From NCBI RefSeq assembly GCF_965137335.1, contig NZ_CBCRZD010000021.1: a DNA stretch of 48,258 bases; one strand, 5' to 3'. Origin of the DNA: Empedobacter stercoris. GTDB taxonomy: Bacteria; Bacteroidota; Bacteroidia; Flavobacteriales; Weeksellaceae. The notes beneath the pieces were generated by a model. It did not search any database. It was not told the DNA's origin and saw only the letters and a program-made list of their open reading frames with translations. Positions 1 to 8,623 of this stretch are shown piece after piece. The position numbers were made by a program, and so were the translations under genes. Each line of letters opens with the position of its first letter. Position 1 is the first letter of the stretch.

Positions 1-120
1 TTAAAATTAAATAGGTAAATCTTTTAGATGAAGAGTATTTCATGTTTTTTTTCATTATAAATAATCCAATATTATTTAACATCTATGATATTGATTAGTC
101 CAAAACACAATACAAAACCC

Positions 121-128
121 TATATTTG
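121..128 (+). promoter_or_regulatory. -7 promoter element of the desaturase gene
   Basis: TATATTTG matches the Bacteroidota consensus TAnnTTTG exactly and ends 20 bases before the ATG at 149. No TTG lies at the expected -33 spacing; the nearest, at 91-93, is too far. The role is inferred from motif and position. Confidence 0.5.
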
Positions 129-148
129 TAGAAATTTTAAAATTAGTA

Positions 149-904
149 ATGACAGCAGTAATCATTATCTTCATCATACATTGGTATGCTTCTTTATTTT
201 TCCAAACTTTTTTTCATCACAGATATGCTTCTCACGCAATGTTTACGATGTCTAAAACATGGGAAAAAATATTTCATGTTTTAGCTTGGATATTTCAAGG
301 TTCATCTTATCTAAGTCCATATACTTACGGTGTTATGCATAGACATCACCACGCGTATGCCGACACAGAAAAAGATCCTCATTCACCACAATATGATCCT
401 AACTTCTTTGCAATGATGTGGAGAACTCGACTTGTTTATAACGAAATTGATCATGATAAAGCACAAGTTTTAGAAAAGTTCAAAAAAGGGGTTCCAGCTT
501 GGAGATCTTGGGATGCTTTCGCAGGAAATAATGCAGTGAGATTAGCTTGGGTAATTATTTACATTTTAATCTATATAGCAGTCGATGCACCGTTATGGAC
601 GTATTTTGTGTTTATTCCACTACAAGCTTTGATGAGTCCATTACATGGTGTAATCATCAATTGGTTTTCACACAAATTAGGTTACCGTAATTACGATGTT
701 GGAGACACTTCTACAAATTTAATGCCGATAGACTGGCTAATGTGGGGAGAATGTTTGCACAACAATCACCATAAATTTGGTGGACGTCCTAATTTCGCCG
801 TTAAAAAATGGGAATTCGATCCAATGTATCCATGTATCTGGGCAATGAATAAACTAAATATTATTCAGTTCAAAAAAGGAAAATTAGACACCGATTATAT
901 GTAA
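149..904 (+). CDS. Acyl-CoA/fatty acid desaturase (membrane di-iron type)
   Basis: A 251-residue membrane protein carrying the three histidine boxes of the stearoyl-CoA desaturase-like family: HRYASH (24-29), HRHHH (64-68) and HNNHH near residue 205. These bind the di-iron centre that inserts a double bond, usually delta-9, into a fatty acyl chain, which controls membrane fluidity. Hydrophobic stretches flank the boxes (about 1-20, 40-60 and 130-170). At 251 residues it is on the short side for the family because the first histidine box sits very near the N terminus. The ATG at 149 follows a TATATTTG promoter element at a sensible distance. The gene stands alone and converges on the methyltransferase gene. 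Acyl substrate and regioselectivity cannot be read from sequence. Confidence 0.9.
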   Translation: MTAVIIIFIIHWYASLFFQTFFHHRYASHAMFTMSKTWEKIFHVLAWIFQGSSYLSPYTYGVMHRHHHAYADTEKDPHSPQYDPNFFAMMWRTRLVYNEIDHDKAQVLEKFKKGVPAWRSWDAFAGNNAVRLAWVIIYILIYIAVDAPLWTYFVFIPLQALMSPLHGVIINWFSHKLGYRNYDVGDTSTNLMPIDWLMWGECLHNNHHKFGGRPNFAVKKWEFDPMYPCIWAMNKLNIIQFKKGKLDTDYM

Positions 905-907
905 AAT

Positions 908-942
908 AAAAAAAGCGATTCAATCCAGAATCGCTTTTTTTT
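908..942. terminator. Bidirectional hairpin terminator
   Basis: A-tract plus GCGATTC (915-921), loop AATCCA, GAATCGC (928-934) and T-tract. It lies between convergent genes and can end transcription from both sides. Confidence 0.85.
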
Positions 943-1549
943 ATTTCTTTTGATAAACGTTACTTTCGATGTACTTCTTGAAAAAAAATTGACTATCAAT
1001 ATTCTCATATCTTTTAGCGAAAACTTGTTGCATTTTGGGTAATTGAGTTATATCTAAACCTATAGTAATTCTAAAAAATCTCAACATAAAGTTTGTTATT
1101 ATTTTCTGCCAAACCTTTTGATCTTGAGTGAAATCTACATAAAACCAAATTCCTTTGGCCTTCAAATTATCATTCAATTGATCAACTAATTTTTCTGCTC
1201 TTTCCTGAGAAAAATGATCAAATAAAAAAGTGGTCATCACTACGTCATATTTTTTTGACGTTTTAAATTCAAAAATGTCTGAAACAATAAAATTGATTTT
1301 CAAATTACTTGTGTTTACTTTTTTTGCTAAATCAATCATTTTATAAGAAAAATCAATATAATCTATTTCTAATTTCAAGTTGTGTTGTTCTAACGCTGAA
1401 ATAAACTTTCCAGCTCCTCCTCCTATCCACAGAATTTTGTCACCATCTTTTAAATGTTTTAAAATCAAAAAATGAGCTTGATGTTGCCTATTAAAAAAAA
1501 ACAACTGACTCAACGAATGATAATATGGTGCAATAAAATTGTAATTCAT
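941..1549 (-). CDS. Class I SAM-dependent methyltransferase
   Basis: A 202-residue protein with the Rossmann methyltransferase fold. Motif I is ILWIGGGAGKF (about 39-49), a variant of the usual DxGxGxG with Trp-Ile in place of the acidic lead. Motif II is YIDFSYKM near 64-71, and VSDIFEF near 90 probably contacts the adenine. It is soluble with no membrane segment. Its ATG overlaps the stop codon of the upstream UbiA-like gene (TAATG), so the two are translationally coupled and probably act in one pathway. A methylation of a prenylated or lipid-like product would fit, but that is inference. The substrate is unknown. Confidence 0.75.
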   Translation of the reverse strand: MNYNFIAPYYHSLSQLFFFNRQHQAHFLILKHLKDGDKILWIGGGAGKFISALEQHNLKLEIDYIDFSYKMIDLAKKVNTSNLKINFIVSDIFEFKTSKKYDVVMTTFLFDHFSQERAEKLVDQLNDNLKAKGIWFYVDFTQDQKVWQKIITNFMLRFFRITIGLDITQLPKMQQVFAKRYENIDSQFFFKKYIESNVYQKK

Positions 1550-2460
1550 TATTCAAATAAAATTACGCTTAAAATTCCACAAATTGCTTTGAAAAAAATC
1601 ATTCCATCAATCGCAATTAAATAATACAAAATAGGTTTTGGACGATGAAGTCTCACTGCAAAAATTGCCAAACAAATTATCGGAATTAACATAAATAAAA
1701 TTCGATGCAATGGCAAATCATACCAAATACCAAAAAGGACAAAACTTAAAAAACCTAAAAAGATCAAAGGTAAAATGATACGATTTAATGTAAAATGATA
1801 GCCATATTTCACTACAAATGTTTTCAAATTTCGATTGTTATCGTCTTCATAATCTTTCAAATCAAACAAAATTGCATTTACAACACAATACATAAAAGTC
1901 TGAGAAAATAGAAAATAGAATTTTTCATCGATCATATAATGTGTTTTATTTTTTAACATCAAGAATAAAACAGGTAAAAAAACAGTCGTAATTGCCCATG
2001 TCCAACCAATTAAAAAAGGTTTCAATAACATCGTTTTTCTCAACGAAATTCCCAATTTCAAATCATAATAACCGAAAGACAACAATGCTGTAAAGAATAA
2101 AACAAAAAACCATTTCCAAGATAAAATATCATAATTAGGTAAACATCTGATTGCCAAAATTGAGCCTGAACAAAAAGCGATAACAAGTAAAAAATAAGTA
2201 AAATATCGAATGTTTTTTCGTTGATCAATATAGAATTGAATACGAGGATTTTGAGATGCTTTTACTTGTTTTGAAACACGATAAGCGTACAAATAAAATA
2301 AAACCGTGATGGAACTCATAAAAGAATAATACGCTATCGAATTAAGAGGTAAACCAATTTTAATATTCGTTTCAATATTCAGAGCTATTGAAAGTAGAAT
2401 TAAAAAAAAATTAGAAAAAAAGATGTTTTCGATTACTCGATTTTGTACTTTTTGTTCCAT
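1549..2460 (-). CDS. UbiA-like polytopic membrane protein, prenyltransferase family
   Basis: A 303-residue integral membrane protein with about eight or nine hydrophobic helices. It contains DLKDYEDD followed by N-R-N-L-K-T, which resembles the second Asp-rich motif of UbiA prenyltransferases (DxxDxxxD then a conserved Thr). The first Asp motif, NDxxDxxxD, which normally lies near residue 60-80, is not visible: that part reads SFMSSITVLFYLYAY. The protein could be a divergent enzyme, one with a different substrate, or a non-catalytic relative. It shares a transcript with the methyltransferase through a one-base stop/start overlap. A TATATTTG element lies about 80 bases upstream of the ATG. 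The family call is moderate; function is unknown. Confidence 0.6.
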   Translation of the reverse strand: MEQKVQNRVIENIFFSNFFLILLSIALNIETNIKIGLPLNSIAYYSFMSSITVLFYLYAYRVSKQVKASQNPRIQFYIDQRKNIRYFTYFLLVIAFCSGSILAIRCLPNYDILSWKWFFVLFFTALLSFGYYDLKLGISLRKTMLLKPFLIGWTWAITTVFLPVLFLMLKNKTHYMIDEKFYFLFSQTFMYCVVNAILFDLKDYEDDNNRNLKTFVVKYGYHFTLNRIILPLIFLGFLSFVLFGIWYDLPLHRILFMLIPIICLAIFAVRLHRPKPILYYLIAIDGMIFFKAICGILSVILFE

Positions 2461-2537
2461 TTTTTCGTTTTTTTAATCGTTGAATAAATCAAGTATCGAA
2501 TTTCCATAAGTCAAACAGCAGGAAATTTTATTTAATC

Positions 2538-2545
2538 CAAATATA
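2538..2545 (-). promoter_or_regulatory. -7 promoter element of the UbiA-like/methyltransferase operon
   Basis: On the minus strand this reads TATATTTG, an exact TAnnTTTG match. It implies a 5' leader of roughly 70 bases. No -33 TTG was seen. Confidence 0.4.
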
Positions 2546-2808
2546 TAATTTTATTCTAAATGGATTTTATTTTTTGTATTCAATAATAGATTAAAAACTA
2601 ATGATTGATGTAAAGTTTTAAAAAATTACAGCAAAATATTTCGTGTAAAAAGAATTCTAAATTCCATCTAATCAATTAAGAGAATTTGGGTTTATCTGAT
2701 TATGTAAAATAGTTATGGTTTTAAATTTTTTCATTTGTACGAATACAGAAAAAGACCTAATAAAGTGGCTAAATTTTATCTTTTCACAAGATTTATTATA
2801 ACGGATAA

Positions 2809-2839
2809 TTGAAATATGAGAGGTTTTTATTTATCTTTA
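2809..2839 (+). promoter_or_regulatory. scoAB promoter, -33 TTG and -7 TATCTTTA
   Basis: TTG at 2809-2811 is followed after 20 bases by TATCTTTA (2832-2839), seven of eight matches to TAnnTTTG. The spacing fits the Bacteroidota consensus. A leader of about 30 bases to the ATG at 2875 is predicted. Confidence 0.5.
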
Positions 2840-2874
2840 GCGTATAGAAATATACTCAATCAAACACAACAAAA

Positions 2875-3588
2875 ATGATAAACAAAAAAGTAAACAGCAT
2901 CGAAGAAGCACTACAAGGTGTAGAAAGCGGAATGACGCTTGCTGTTGGAGGCTTTGGACTTTCTGGAATTCCTGAAAATTTGATTCAGGGATTAGTCAAC
3001 AAAAAAATCAACAACCTTACTTGTATTAGTAACAATGCTGGTGTTGATGATTTTGGTTTAGGATTATTATTGCAAGGAAAACAAATCAAAAAAATGATTT
3101 CTTCTTATGTTGGTGAAAATGCAGAATTCGAACGTCAAATGCTTTCTGGTGAATTAGAAGTAGAATTAATTCCGCAAGGAACTTTAGCTACACGATTGAT
3201 GGCTGCCGGTTACGGAATGCCTGCAATTTTTACGCCTGCAGGAGTTGGAACTGAAGTCGCTGAAGGAAAAGAAATTAGAAAATTCACGTTTCATGGAATC
3301 GAAAAAGAATATTTGTTAGAATATGCTTTCGAACCAGATTTTGCATTAGTTAAAGCTTGGAAAGGTGATACAGCAGGAAATTTAGTTTTCCGTGGTGCAA
3401 CTGCCAATTTTAATCATCCAGCTGCGATGTGTGGAAAAATTACCATTGCTGAAGTGGAAGAATTGGTGGAAGTCGGTGAACTTGATCCAAATCAAATTCA
3501 TACACCAGGTGTTTATGTGAATCGTATTTTACAAGGAGAAAAATACGAAAAGCGAATTGAAAATAGAACTGTTCAACCTAAACCATAA
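2875..3588 (+). CDS. scoA: 3-oxoacid CoA-transferase subunit A (SCOT alpha)
   Basis: A 237-residue family I CoA-transferase alpha subunit, the usual length for ScoA/AtoD-type proteins. The glycine-rich segment GGFGLSGIPENL (about 25-36) is the family's CoA-binding signature, and the acidic FEPDFALVKAWKGD region late in the protein is typical of succinyl-CoA:3-ketoacid transferases. With subunit B it moves CoA between succinyl-CoA and acetoacetate, for ketone body use or branched amino acid and fatty acid breakdown, in the cytoplasm. The subunit B gene starts five bases after its stop, so the two form an operon. Confidence 0.92.
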   Translation: MINKKVNSIEEALQGVESGMTLAVGGFGLSGIPENLIQGLVNKKINNLTCISNNAGVDDFGLGLLLQGKQIKKMISSYVGENAEFERQMLSGELEVELIPQGTLATRLMAAGYGMPAIFTPAGVGTEVAEGKEIRKFTFHGIEKEYLLEYAFEPDFALVKAWKGDTAGNLVFRGATANFNHPAAMCGKITIAEVEELVEVGELDPNQIHTPGVYVNRILQGEKYEKRIENRTVQPKP

Positions 3589-3593
3589 AAGCA

Positions 3594-4250
3594 ATGTTAG
3601 ATAAAAATGGAATTGCAAAACGTATTGCGAAAGAAGTTAAAGATGGATATTATGTGAATTTAGGCATCGGAATTCCAACATTGGTTGCCAATTATATTCC
3701 TGAAAATGTAAATGTTGTTTTGCAATCAGAAAATGGATTATTGGGAATGGGACCTTTCCCTACTGAAGGTGAAGAAGATCCTGATTTTATCAATGCTGGT
3801 AAACAAACAATCACTACTTTACCTGGTTCAGCCTTTTTTGATTCGGCAATGAGTTTTGGAATGATTAGAGCTCGAAAAATTAACTTAACTATTTTAGGCG
3901 CAATGGAAGTTTCTGAAAATGGAGACATTGCAAATTGGAAGATTCCAGGAAAAATGGTAAAAGGAATGGGAGGCGCAATGGATTTAGTCGCTTCTGCAGA
4001 TAATATTATTGTTGCCATGCAACATGTAAACAAAAAAGGAGAATCTAAATTACTACCAAGTTGTACGTTACCTTTAACAGGAATTAATTGTGTTAAAAAA
4101 ATTGTGACAGAATTAGCTGTGTTAGAAATTTTACCAGAAGGTGGATTCAAATTATTAGAACGCGCACCAGGTGTTTCGGTAGAAGAAATTAAAAATGTAA
4201 CTGAAGGAAAATTAATTATTGAAGGAGAAATCCCTGAAATGATTTTATAA
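3594..4250 (+). CDS. scoB: 3-oxoacid CoA-transferase subunit B (SCOT beta)
   Basis: A 218-residue beta subunit of the CoA-transferase. The catalytic Glu lies in QSENGLLGMGP; Glu46 is the residue expected to form the glutamyl-CoA thioester. The N-terminal VNLGIGIPTLVANY and the later KIPGKMVKGMGGAMDL segments are family hallmarks. Length is normal. It follows scoA by five bases and ends before a strong hairpin terminator, so the operon is just scoAB. No thiolase or hydroxybutyrate dehydrogenase gene is adjacent, so the wider pathway is not shown by context. A 152-codon antisense reading frame inside this gene is a shadow. Confidence 0.92.
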   Translation: MLDKNGIAKRIAKEVKDGYYVNLGIGIPTLVANYIPENVNVVLQSENGLLGMGPFPTEGEEDPDFINAGKQTITTLPGSAFFDSAMSFGMIRARKINLTILGAMEVSENGDIANWKIPGKMVKGMGGAMDLVASADNIIVAMQHVNKKGESKLLPSCTLPLTGINCVKKIVTELAVLEILPEGGFKLLERAPGVSVEEIKNVTEGKLIIEGEIPEMIL

Positions 4251-4285
4251 AATCAATTATTAAATTGTTTTATACTAAATATAAA

Positions 4286-4309
4286 AAAACCACTCAATCG
4301 AGTGGTTTT
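4286..4309. terminator. Bidirectional hairpin terminator between scoB and rimO
   Basis: Ten-base-pair perfect stem AAAACCACTC / GAGTGGTTTT with loop AATC, between convergent genes. Confidence 0.88.
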
Positions 4310-4330
4310 CTTATTGTTATATAGTTTGAA

Positions 4331-5635
4331 TTAATCAATTACTTTACCTATTAAATCGAATTCATACGCTTCGATAATTTCTACATTAACAAAATCACCA
4401 ATTGGTAAATAAGTATCTACTGCAGAAATTAAAATTTCGTTGTCAACATCTGGCGAATCATGTTCAGAACGACCAATAAAATTATCACCTTCTTTTCGAT
4501 CTATCAACACTCTAAATGTTTGACCGATTTTTTCTTGGTTCAAATCGTAAGAAATTTGAGATTGAATCTCCATAATTTCTTCCACACGTTGTTGTTTTAC
4601 TTCCTCTGGTACATCGTCCATTAAATTATAGGCATGTGTATTTTCTTCATGAGAATAAGTAAAACATCCTAAACGATCGAACTTTTGAGCTTGAACCCAC
4701 TCTTTCATTTCTTGGAAATCTTCTTCCGTTTCTCCTGGATAACCACAAATTAACGTCGTACGAATGGTCATTCCTGGAACTTTAGAACGGAAAGCTTCTA
4801 ATAAAGCATTCGTTTTTTCTTTTGTTGTTCCACGACGCATCGATTTCAAAATGTTTGTCGATATGTGTTGCAAAGGAATATCTAAATAATTACATACTTT
4901 AGGTTCTTCACGAATTACATCTAAAACATCTTCTGGGAATCCAGCTGGAAAAGCATAATGTAAACGAATCCACTCGATCCCTTCTACTTTTACCAATTCT
5001 TTTAAAAGACTTGCTAATTCGCGTTTTTTATAGATATCTAATCCGTAGTAGGTTAAATCTTGTGCGATTAAAATCAATTCTTTTGTTCCATTTTTCGCTA
5101 ATTTAGTTGCCTCCGTAACTAAATCTTCGATTGGACGAGAAACGTTTCCTCCACGCATCAAAGGAATTGCACAAAATGAACATGGACGATCGCAACCTTC
5201 GGCAATTTTTAAATACGCATAATGGCGAGGTGTAGTCGTTAAACGCTCCCCTACTAATTCGTGTTTATAATCTGCACCTAAAGCTTTTAATAACAATGGT
5301 AACTCACGTGTTCCAAAATATTGATCAACATCTGGTATTTGCTCTAATAAATCTGGTTTATAACGCTCAGATAAGCATCCTGTCACAAAAACTTTTTCTA
5401 CTAAACCGTCTTCTTTACGTTGTACATAGTCTAAAATGGTATCGATACTTTCTTCTTTCGCATTATCAATAAAACCACATGTATTAATCACAACAATTTC
5501 TCCTGACTGCTCATGAACTACTTCTTTTCCATTTGCTTTCAATTGCCCCATTAATACTTCAGAATCATATACGTTTTTAGAACACCCTAACGTAATTACA
5601 TTTATTTTCTTTTTCCCAGTCGATTTCGTACGCAT
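4331..5635 (-). CDS. rimO: Ribosomal protein uS12 methylthiotransferase RimO
   Basis: A 434-residue radical-SAM enzyme that adds a methylthio group to the conserved Asp of ribosomal protein S12. Three domains are visible. The N-terminal UPF0004 domain has Cys18, Cys53 and Cys87, which bind one iron-sulfur cluster. The radical-SAM domain has Cys148, Cys152 and Cys155 in CDRPCSFC, binding the SAM-cleaving cluster. A C-terminal TRAM domain (about 370-430) follows. LGCSKNVYDSE near the start and the GYPGETEEDF stretch are typical of RimO rather than MiaB. All cysteines are present, so it should be active. It is transcribed alone, with a TAATTTTG element just upstream of the start. Confidence 0.95.
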   Translation of the reverse strand: MRTKSTGKKKINVITLGCSKNVYDSEVLMGQLKANGKEVVHEQSGEIVVINTCGFIDNAKEESIDTILDYVQRKEDGLVEKVFVTGCLSERYKPDLLEQIPDVDQYFGTRELPLLLKALGADYKHELVGERLTTTPRHYAYLKIAEGCDRPCSFCAIPLMRGGNVSRPIEDLVTEATKLAKNGTKELILIAQDLTYYGLDIYKKRELASLLKELVKVEGIEWIRLHYAFPAGFPEDVLDVIREEPKVCNYLDIPLQHISTNILKSMRRGTTKEKTNALLEAFRSKVPGMTIRTTLICGYPGETEEDFQEMKEWVQAQKFDRLGCFTYSHEENTHAYNLMDDVPEEVKQQRVEEIMEIQSQISYDLNQEKIGQTFRVLIDRKEGDNFIGRSEHDSPDVDNEILISAVDTYLPIGDFVNVEIIEAYEFDLIGKVID

Positions 5636-5653
5636 TACTATAATTTAAGTGTG

Positions 5654-5661
5654 CAAAATTA
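5654..5661 (-). promoter_or_regulatory. -7 promoter element of rimO
   Basis: TAATTTTG on the minus strand, an exact TAnnTTTG match, 18 bases before the rimO ATG. This predicts a leader of about a dozen bases. No -33 element is evident. Confidence 0.45.
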
Positions 5662-5817
5662 CAAAATTTTTAAGAGACTACCCGTAAAGATTAATTGGAA
5701 GTGATATAAATGCCTAAAATAAAAACTATTCTATGAAACAAATTCATGACAGAAGGTTTTCAACTCATCATTTTATCTGAATAAACATAATTTATACCCA
5801 GAATAATAAGTCAAAAA

Positions 5818-6855
5818 TTAATCAATATGAAAATGACTTGGAAAAGCCTTTTTAGGATTTTGCTTAAGTAGATTTAATTTGAATTGACTTTCTAAAAATC
5901 CATATCCGTAATTAAAAAATTGAATTAAAGTCGTTTGAATAGATAGTAAACCTACAATCGCAGATTTGAATCGTATGGTTGAAAATATAAAGATTAAAAA
6001 CATATAAATTAACCACAAAACAAAAGGAAGTTGCAGGATAAATTTATACGCTGGAACGATAAAACTCAATACTAACAAAAGAAAAGCAGCTATTGTTCCG
6101 ACAAAAAATAAGCTCGGAAACCAAAAAGTTGGTTTGATGTATTTTGGATGACGTCGATTAAGAATTGGTCGAGCAACCCCAAATTGATAGACTTGTTTAG
6201 CAAATTTTTTCAAAGAAGTTCTACGTTTATGAATCACTTTCGAATTTTGAAACAAACGAGTGTCAAAACCATTTTCCCATAAACGCATCGATAAATCTGG
6301 ATCTTCTCCAACACGTAAATCTGCAAATCCTCCCGTTTTTTCATAGGCTACACGAGAAATCCCCATGTTAAAACTACGTGGTTGAAATTTACCTATTTGT
6401 TTTTTACCTCCACGAATTCCACCTGTTGTCAGAAAAGAAGTCATCGAAAACGTAATGGCGTTTTGCAAATCTGTAAACGATTCATCTGCATCATCTGGTC
6501 CACCAAAAGCATCAACAAAATTAGTTATCAACTCCTTTTTTACAGATTCGATATAAGTTGATGGAATAATGGTATCAGAATCTAAGAAAATGAAATAATT
6601 TCCTTTCGCTTTTTCCATACCATAGTTTCTCGATTTTCCTGGACCTGAATTTGTTTTGTAGTAATAATGAAGATCTAATTGAGAATCAAATTTAGCACAA
6701 ACCACATCCAATTTATTTGTAGAACCATCGTCTACAATGATAATTTCGAATGACTTATCTGTTTGTTTTGTTAAACTTGACAATAATTCTGTCAATTCAT
6801 CTTGACGTTCGTAAACGGCAATAATTATCGAAAGTTGTAAATCTTCTTTTTCCAA
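5818..6855 (-). CDS. Family 2 glycosyltransferase with C-terminal membrane segments
   Basis: A 345-residue GT-A fold glycosyltransferase. The nucleotide-sugar-binding VDDGS (41-45) and the metal-binding DSD (92-94) are intact, and the EDPDLSMRLW stretch near 185-195 supplies the likely catalytic acid region. Two or three hydrophobic helices fill about 245-325, so the enzyme probably sits on the inner face of the cytoplasmic membrane and transfers sugar to a lipid carrier or to an extruded polymer. It is the last gene of a three-gene unit with the DUF2750 gene and the RlmL-type methyltransferase, with a six-base gap. Sugar and acceptor cannot be named. No other polysaccharide gene is adjacent. 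Confidence 0.85.
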   Translation of the reverse strand: MEKEDLQLSIIIAVYERQDELTELLSSLTKQTDKSFEIIIVDDGSTNKLDVVCAKFDSQLDLHYYYKTNSGPGKSRNYGMEKAKGNYFIFLDSDTIIPSTYIESVKKELITNFVDAFGGPDDADESFTDLQNAITFSMTSFLTTGGIRGGKKQIGKFQPRSFNMGISRVAYEKTGGFADLRVGEDPDLSMRLWENGFDTRLFQNSKVIHKRRTSLKKFAKQVYQFGVARPILNRRHPKYIKPTFWFPSLFFVGTIAAFLLLVLSFIVPAYKFILQLPFVLWLIYMFLIFIFSTIRFKSAIVGLLSIQTTLIQFFNYGYGFLESQFKLNLLKQNPKKAFPSHFHID

Positions 6856-6861
6856 AATAAA

Positions 6862-7296
6862 TTATTGATTGAATGATTCTTTCAATTCCAACGTTACTTG
6901 CTGAATTTCGTTCAAATTCTTAAAATGATTCAGTTTGAAAGTAGATTTCGTTTGATTTAATTCGTGAACAATTGCCAAAATGGTATCCAAAGGACTTTGC
7001 TCCTCTCCTTTTGAAGTTTCGTCAAAATTAATTCCAACCAAAGAAACTTCTTCAATCATTCCGAACAACCATTCTTCTAAAAAAGTATTCAAATCGATTG
7101 AATCAATTTTATGATTTTCCCATTGATTATGTTTCGCATTTTTAGCTAAATCTGTATTCGACCAAAAGCAAATCACCTCTAAATTAGAACCATCTTCATA
7201 CTCAAATTCCTCTGAGTACGAAACAGCAAAACCTTCTTCTGAAGTTAAAATATATACTTTTTGATCTTGACAGATTTCTTTAATAAATTGACTCAC
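6862..7296 (-). CDS. DUF2750-like protein
   Basis: A 144-residue soluble acidic protein. The order of features fits the DUF2750 family: an early EEGFAV-type segment, an aromatic ICFWSNTDLAK stretch (about 41-52), then a W-x-x-x-K-I-x-x-I-x-L-x-x-F-L-E-E-W-L-F-G-type run near 59-79. These match the usual order of a Trp/Pro-rich segment followed by FLERWLPGL. No catalytic residues are obvious and no function is established for the family. It sits between the methyltransferase and glycosyltransferase genes with gaps of five and six bases, so it is co-transcribed. The family call is from pattern memory and needs a profile search. Confidence 0.55.
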   Translation of the reverse strand: MSQFIKEICQDQKVYILTSEEGFAVSYSEEFEYEDGSNLEVICFWSNTDLAKNAKHNQWENHKIDSIDLNTFLEEWLFGMIEEVSLVGINFDETSKGEEQSPLDTILAIVHELNQTKSTFKLNHFKNLNEIQQVTLELKESFNQ

Positions 7297-7301
7297 TTTT
7301 C

Positions 7302-8438
7302 TTAATTTTGATTTTTAGCTTTTTTACTTCCTTCGTACATTTCATATTGTAAAAAGTCGCATTCTAATTTACCATTAAATACTTTTACTTTTCTCGAAGG
7401 ACGTAAACCGACATATTTTTTGGCTTGTAAATCTGATGTAATAAACCACGCCAAAGTATTTGGATAACTCGATTTTAATGTATCTCCAATTTGTTTGTAA
7501 AATTCTTGGTTATTATTTTCGATACGCTCATCGTAAGGCGGATTAAAAACCAGTAAAACTGGGAATAATTCTTTTTTAGATGTAAAAAAATCTTGATTTC
7601 TAACTTCAATAAACTCTTCTAAATCTGCAGATTTTATGTTTGCTTGTGCAATTTTCACCATCATTGGCGAAATTTCATAACCAACGATTTTATATTCTGA
7701 TTCTTTGATTCGATTTAAACGTGTGTTACGAATTTGCGTAAACAATGTTTCGTCATAATCTGGCCAATTCTGAAAAGCAAAATGCTTACGATGAATTTGT
7801 GGCGGAATATGATTTGCAATCATCGCCGCTTCGATTAACAAAGTTCCCGAACCACACATCGGATCAAGGTAATTTCCTTTTCCATCATAACCCGCTTTTA
7901 ACAACAAACCTGCTGCTAAAACTTCATTAATTGGTGCTGGTCCAGTTTCTTCACGATAACCGCGTTTGTGCAGAGAATCTCCCGAAGAATCTAAAGACAA
8001 TGTAATTTTGTCATGCGAAATATGTAAGTTGAAACGTACATCAGGAAAGTCTTTATCGATACTCGGACGACGACCATCCTTTTCTTTAAAACGATCTACA
8101 ATAGCATCTTTTACTTTTAACGCTGCATAATGCGAATGTGTAAAATAATCTGAAAAAACAGTAGGATCAATCATAAAAGTTTGATCGACATTCAAATAAT
8201 TTTCCCAATGGAATTTCTTGAATTTCTCGTACAATTGATGATCATTTTTCGCTGAAAATGTAAGAATTGGTTTTTGTATACGTAATGCTGTACGCAGGCT
8301 ATAATTGGCTTTATACATAAAACCTAAATCGCCATTAAATTCAACCATTCGGTTTTGAACTTTTACATCTGCTGCACCCAACGCTCTTAATTCTTGCGCC
8401 AATATTTCTTCGAAACCAAAAAAGGTTTTCGCAATCAT
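7302..8438 (-). CDS. THUMP-domain 23S rRNA guanine-N2 methyltransferase, RlmL/YpsC type
   Basis: A 378-residue RNA methyltransferase with an N-terminal ferredoxin-like/THUMP RNA-binding half (about 1-160) and a C-terminal Rossmann domain. The SAM-binding motif is DPMCGSGTLLIEA and the catalytic motif is FNPPYDER, as in enzymes that make N2-methylguanosine in 23S rRNA; these were once called N6-adenine DNA methylases. The frame is open 27 codons further upstream, but MIAKTFFGFEEILAQEL is the conserved family start. A TACTTTTG promoter element at 8470-8477 lies inside the longer version, which also favours the ATG at 8438. First gene of the three-gene minus-strand operon. Confidence 0.88.
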   Translation of the reverse strand: MIAKTFFGFEEILAQELRALGAADVKVQNRMVEFNGDLGFMYKANYSLRTALRIQKPILTFSAKNDHQLYEKFKKFHWENYLNVDQTFMIDPTVFSDYFTHSHYAALKVKDAIVDRFKEKDGRRPSIDKDFPDVRFNLHISHDKITLSLDSSGDSLHKRGYREETGPAPINEVLAAGLLLKAGYDGKGNYLDPMCGSGTLLIEAAMIANHIPPQIHRKHFAFQNWPDYDETLFTQIRNTRLNRIKESEYKIVGYEISPMMVKIAQANIKSADLEEFIEVRNQDFFTSKKELFPVLLVFNPPYDERIENNNQEFYKQIGDTLKSSYPNTLAWFITSDLQAKKYVGLRPSRKVKVFNGKLECDFLQYEMYEGSKKAKNQN

Positions 8439-8469
8439 TCTGAAATTTTCCAAGGAAATAAAATTTTTA

Positions 8470-8477
8470 CAAAAGTA
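8470..8477 (-). promoter_or_regulatory. -7 promoter element of the RlmL-type operon; decides the start
   Basis: TACTTTTG on the minus strand, an exact TAnnTTTG match, 32 bases before the ATG at 8438. Because it is downstream of the alternative ATG at 8519, it supports the shorter protein. Confidence 0.5.
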
Positions 8478-8623
8478 CGGGAAATAAAGGAAATTGAGAA
8501 AGGAATAATTGTTTTTCAATTTTCTAAACTTTCTTGCTTTAAGATTTTAAAACAATCGAGATTTTATTTTTCATTCTTCGTACCTTTCGCCCGTAAAAAA
8601 GTCAAATTTTAGAACGATATAAA

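Larger units (their letters stand above)
2461..2874. other. Divergent intergenic region between the UbiA-like gene and scoA
   Basis: A 414-base AT-rich gap between divergent genes. It holds a minus-strand promoter element near 2540 and a plus-strand one near 2835. The middle (about 2560-2790) shows no ORF of note, no strong hairpin and no RNA gene that I could recognise. Confidence 0.6.

Noticed and set aside
2816..2878. A 20-codon reading frame ending in TGA across the scoA start (ATGA-like overlap), resembling a leader peptide.
   Set aside because: The predicted scoA promoter (-7 at 2832-2839) lies inside it, so its ATG would be upstream of the transcription start. No special residue pattern is present.
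3692..4150. A 152-codon open frame antisense to scoB.
   Set aside because: It lies entirely within a well-supported CoA-transferase gene, has no domain and no promoter, and is explained by the codon usage of the real gene.
8439..8519. N-terminal extension of the RlmL-type methyltransferase.
   Set aside because: The added 27 residues are Phe/Tyr/Asn-rich and unlike the family, and a promoter element sits inside them.
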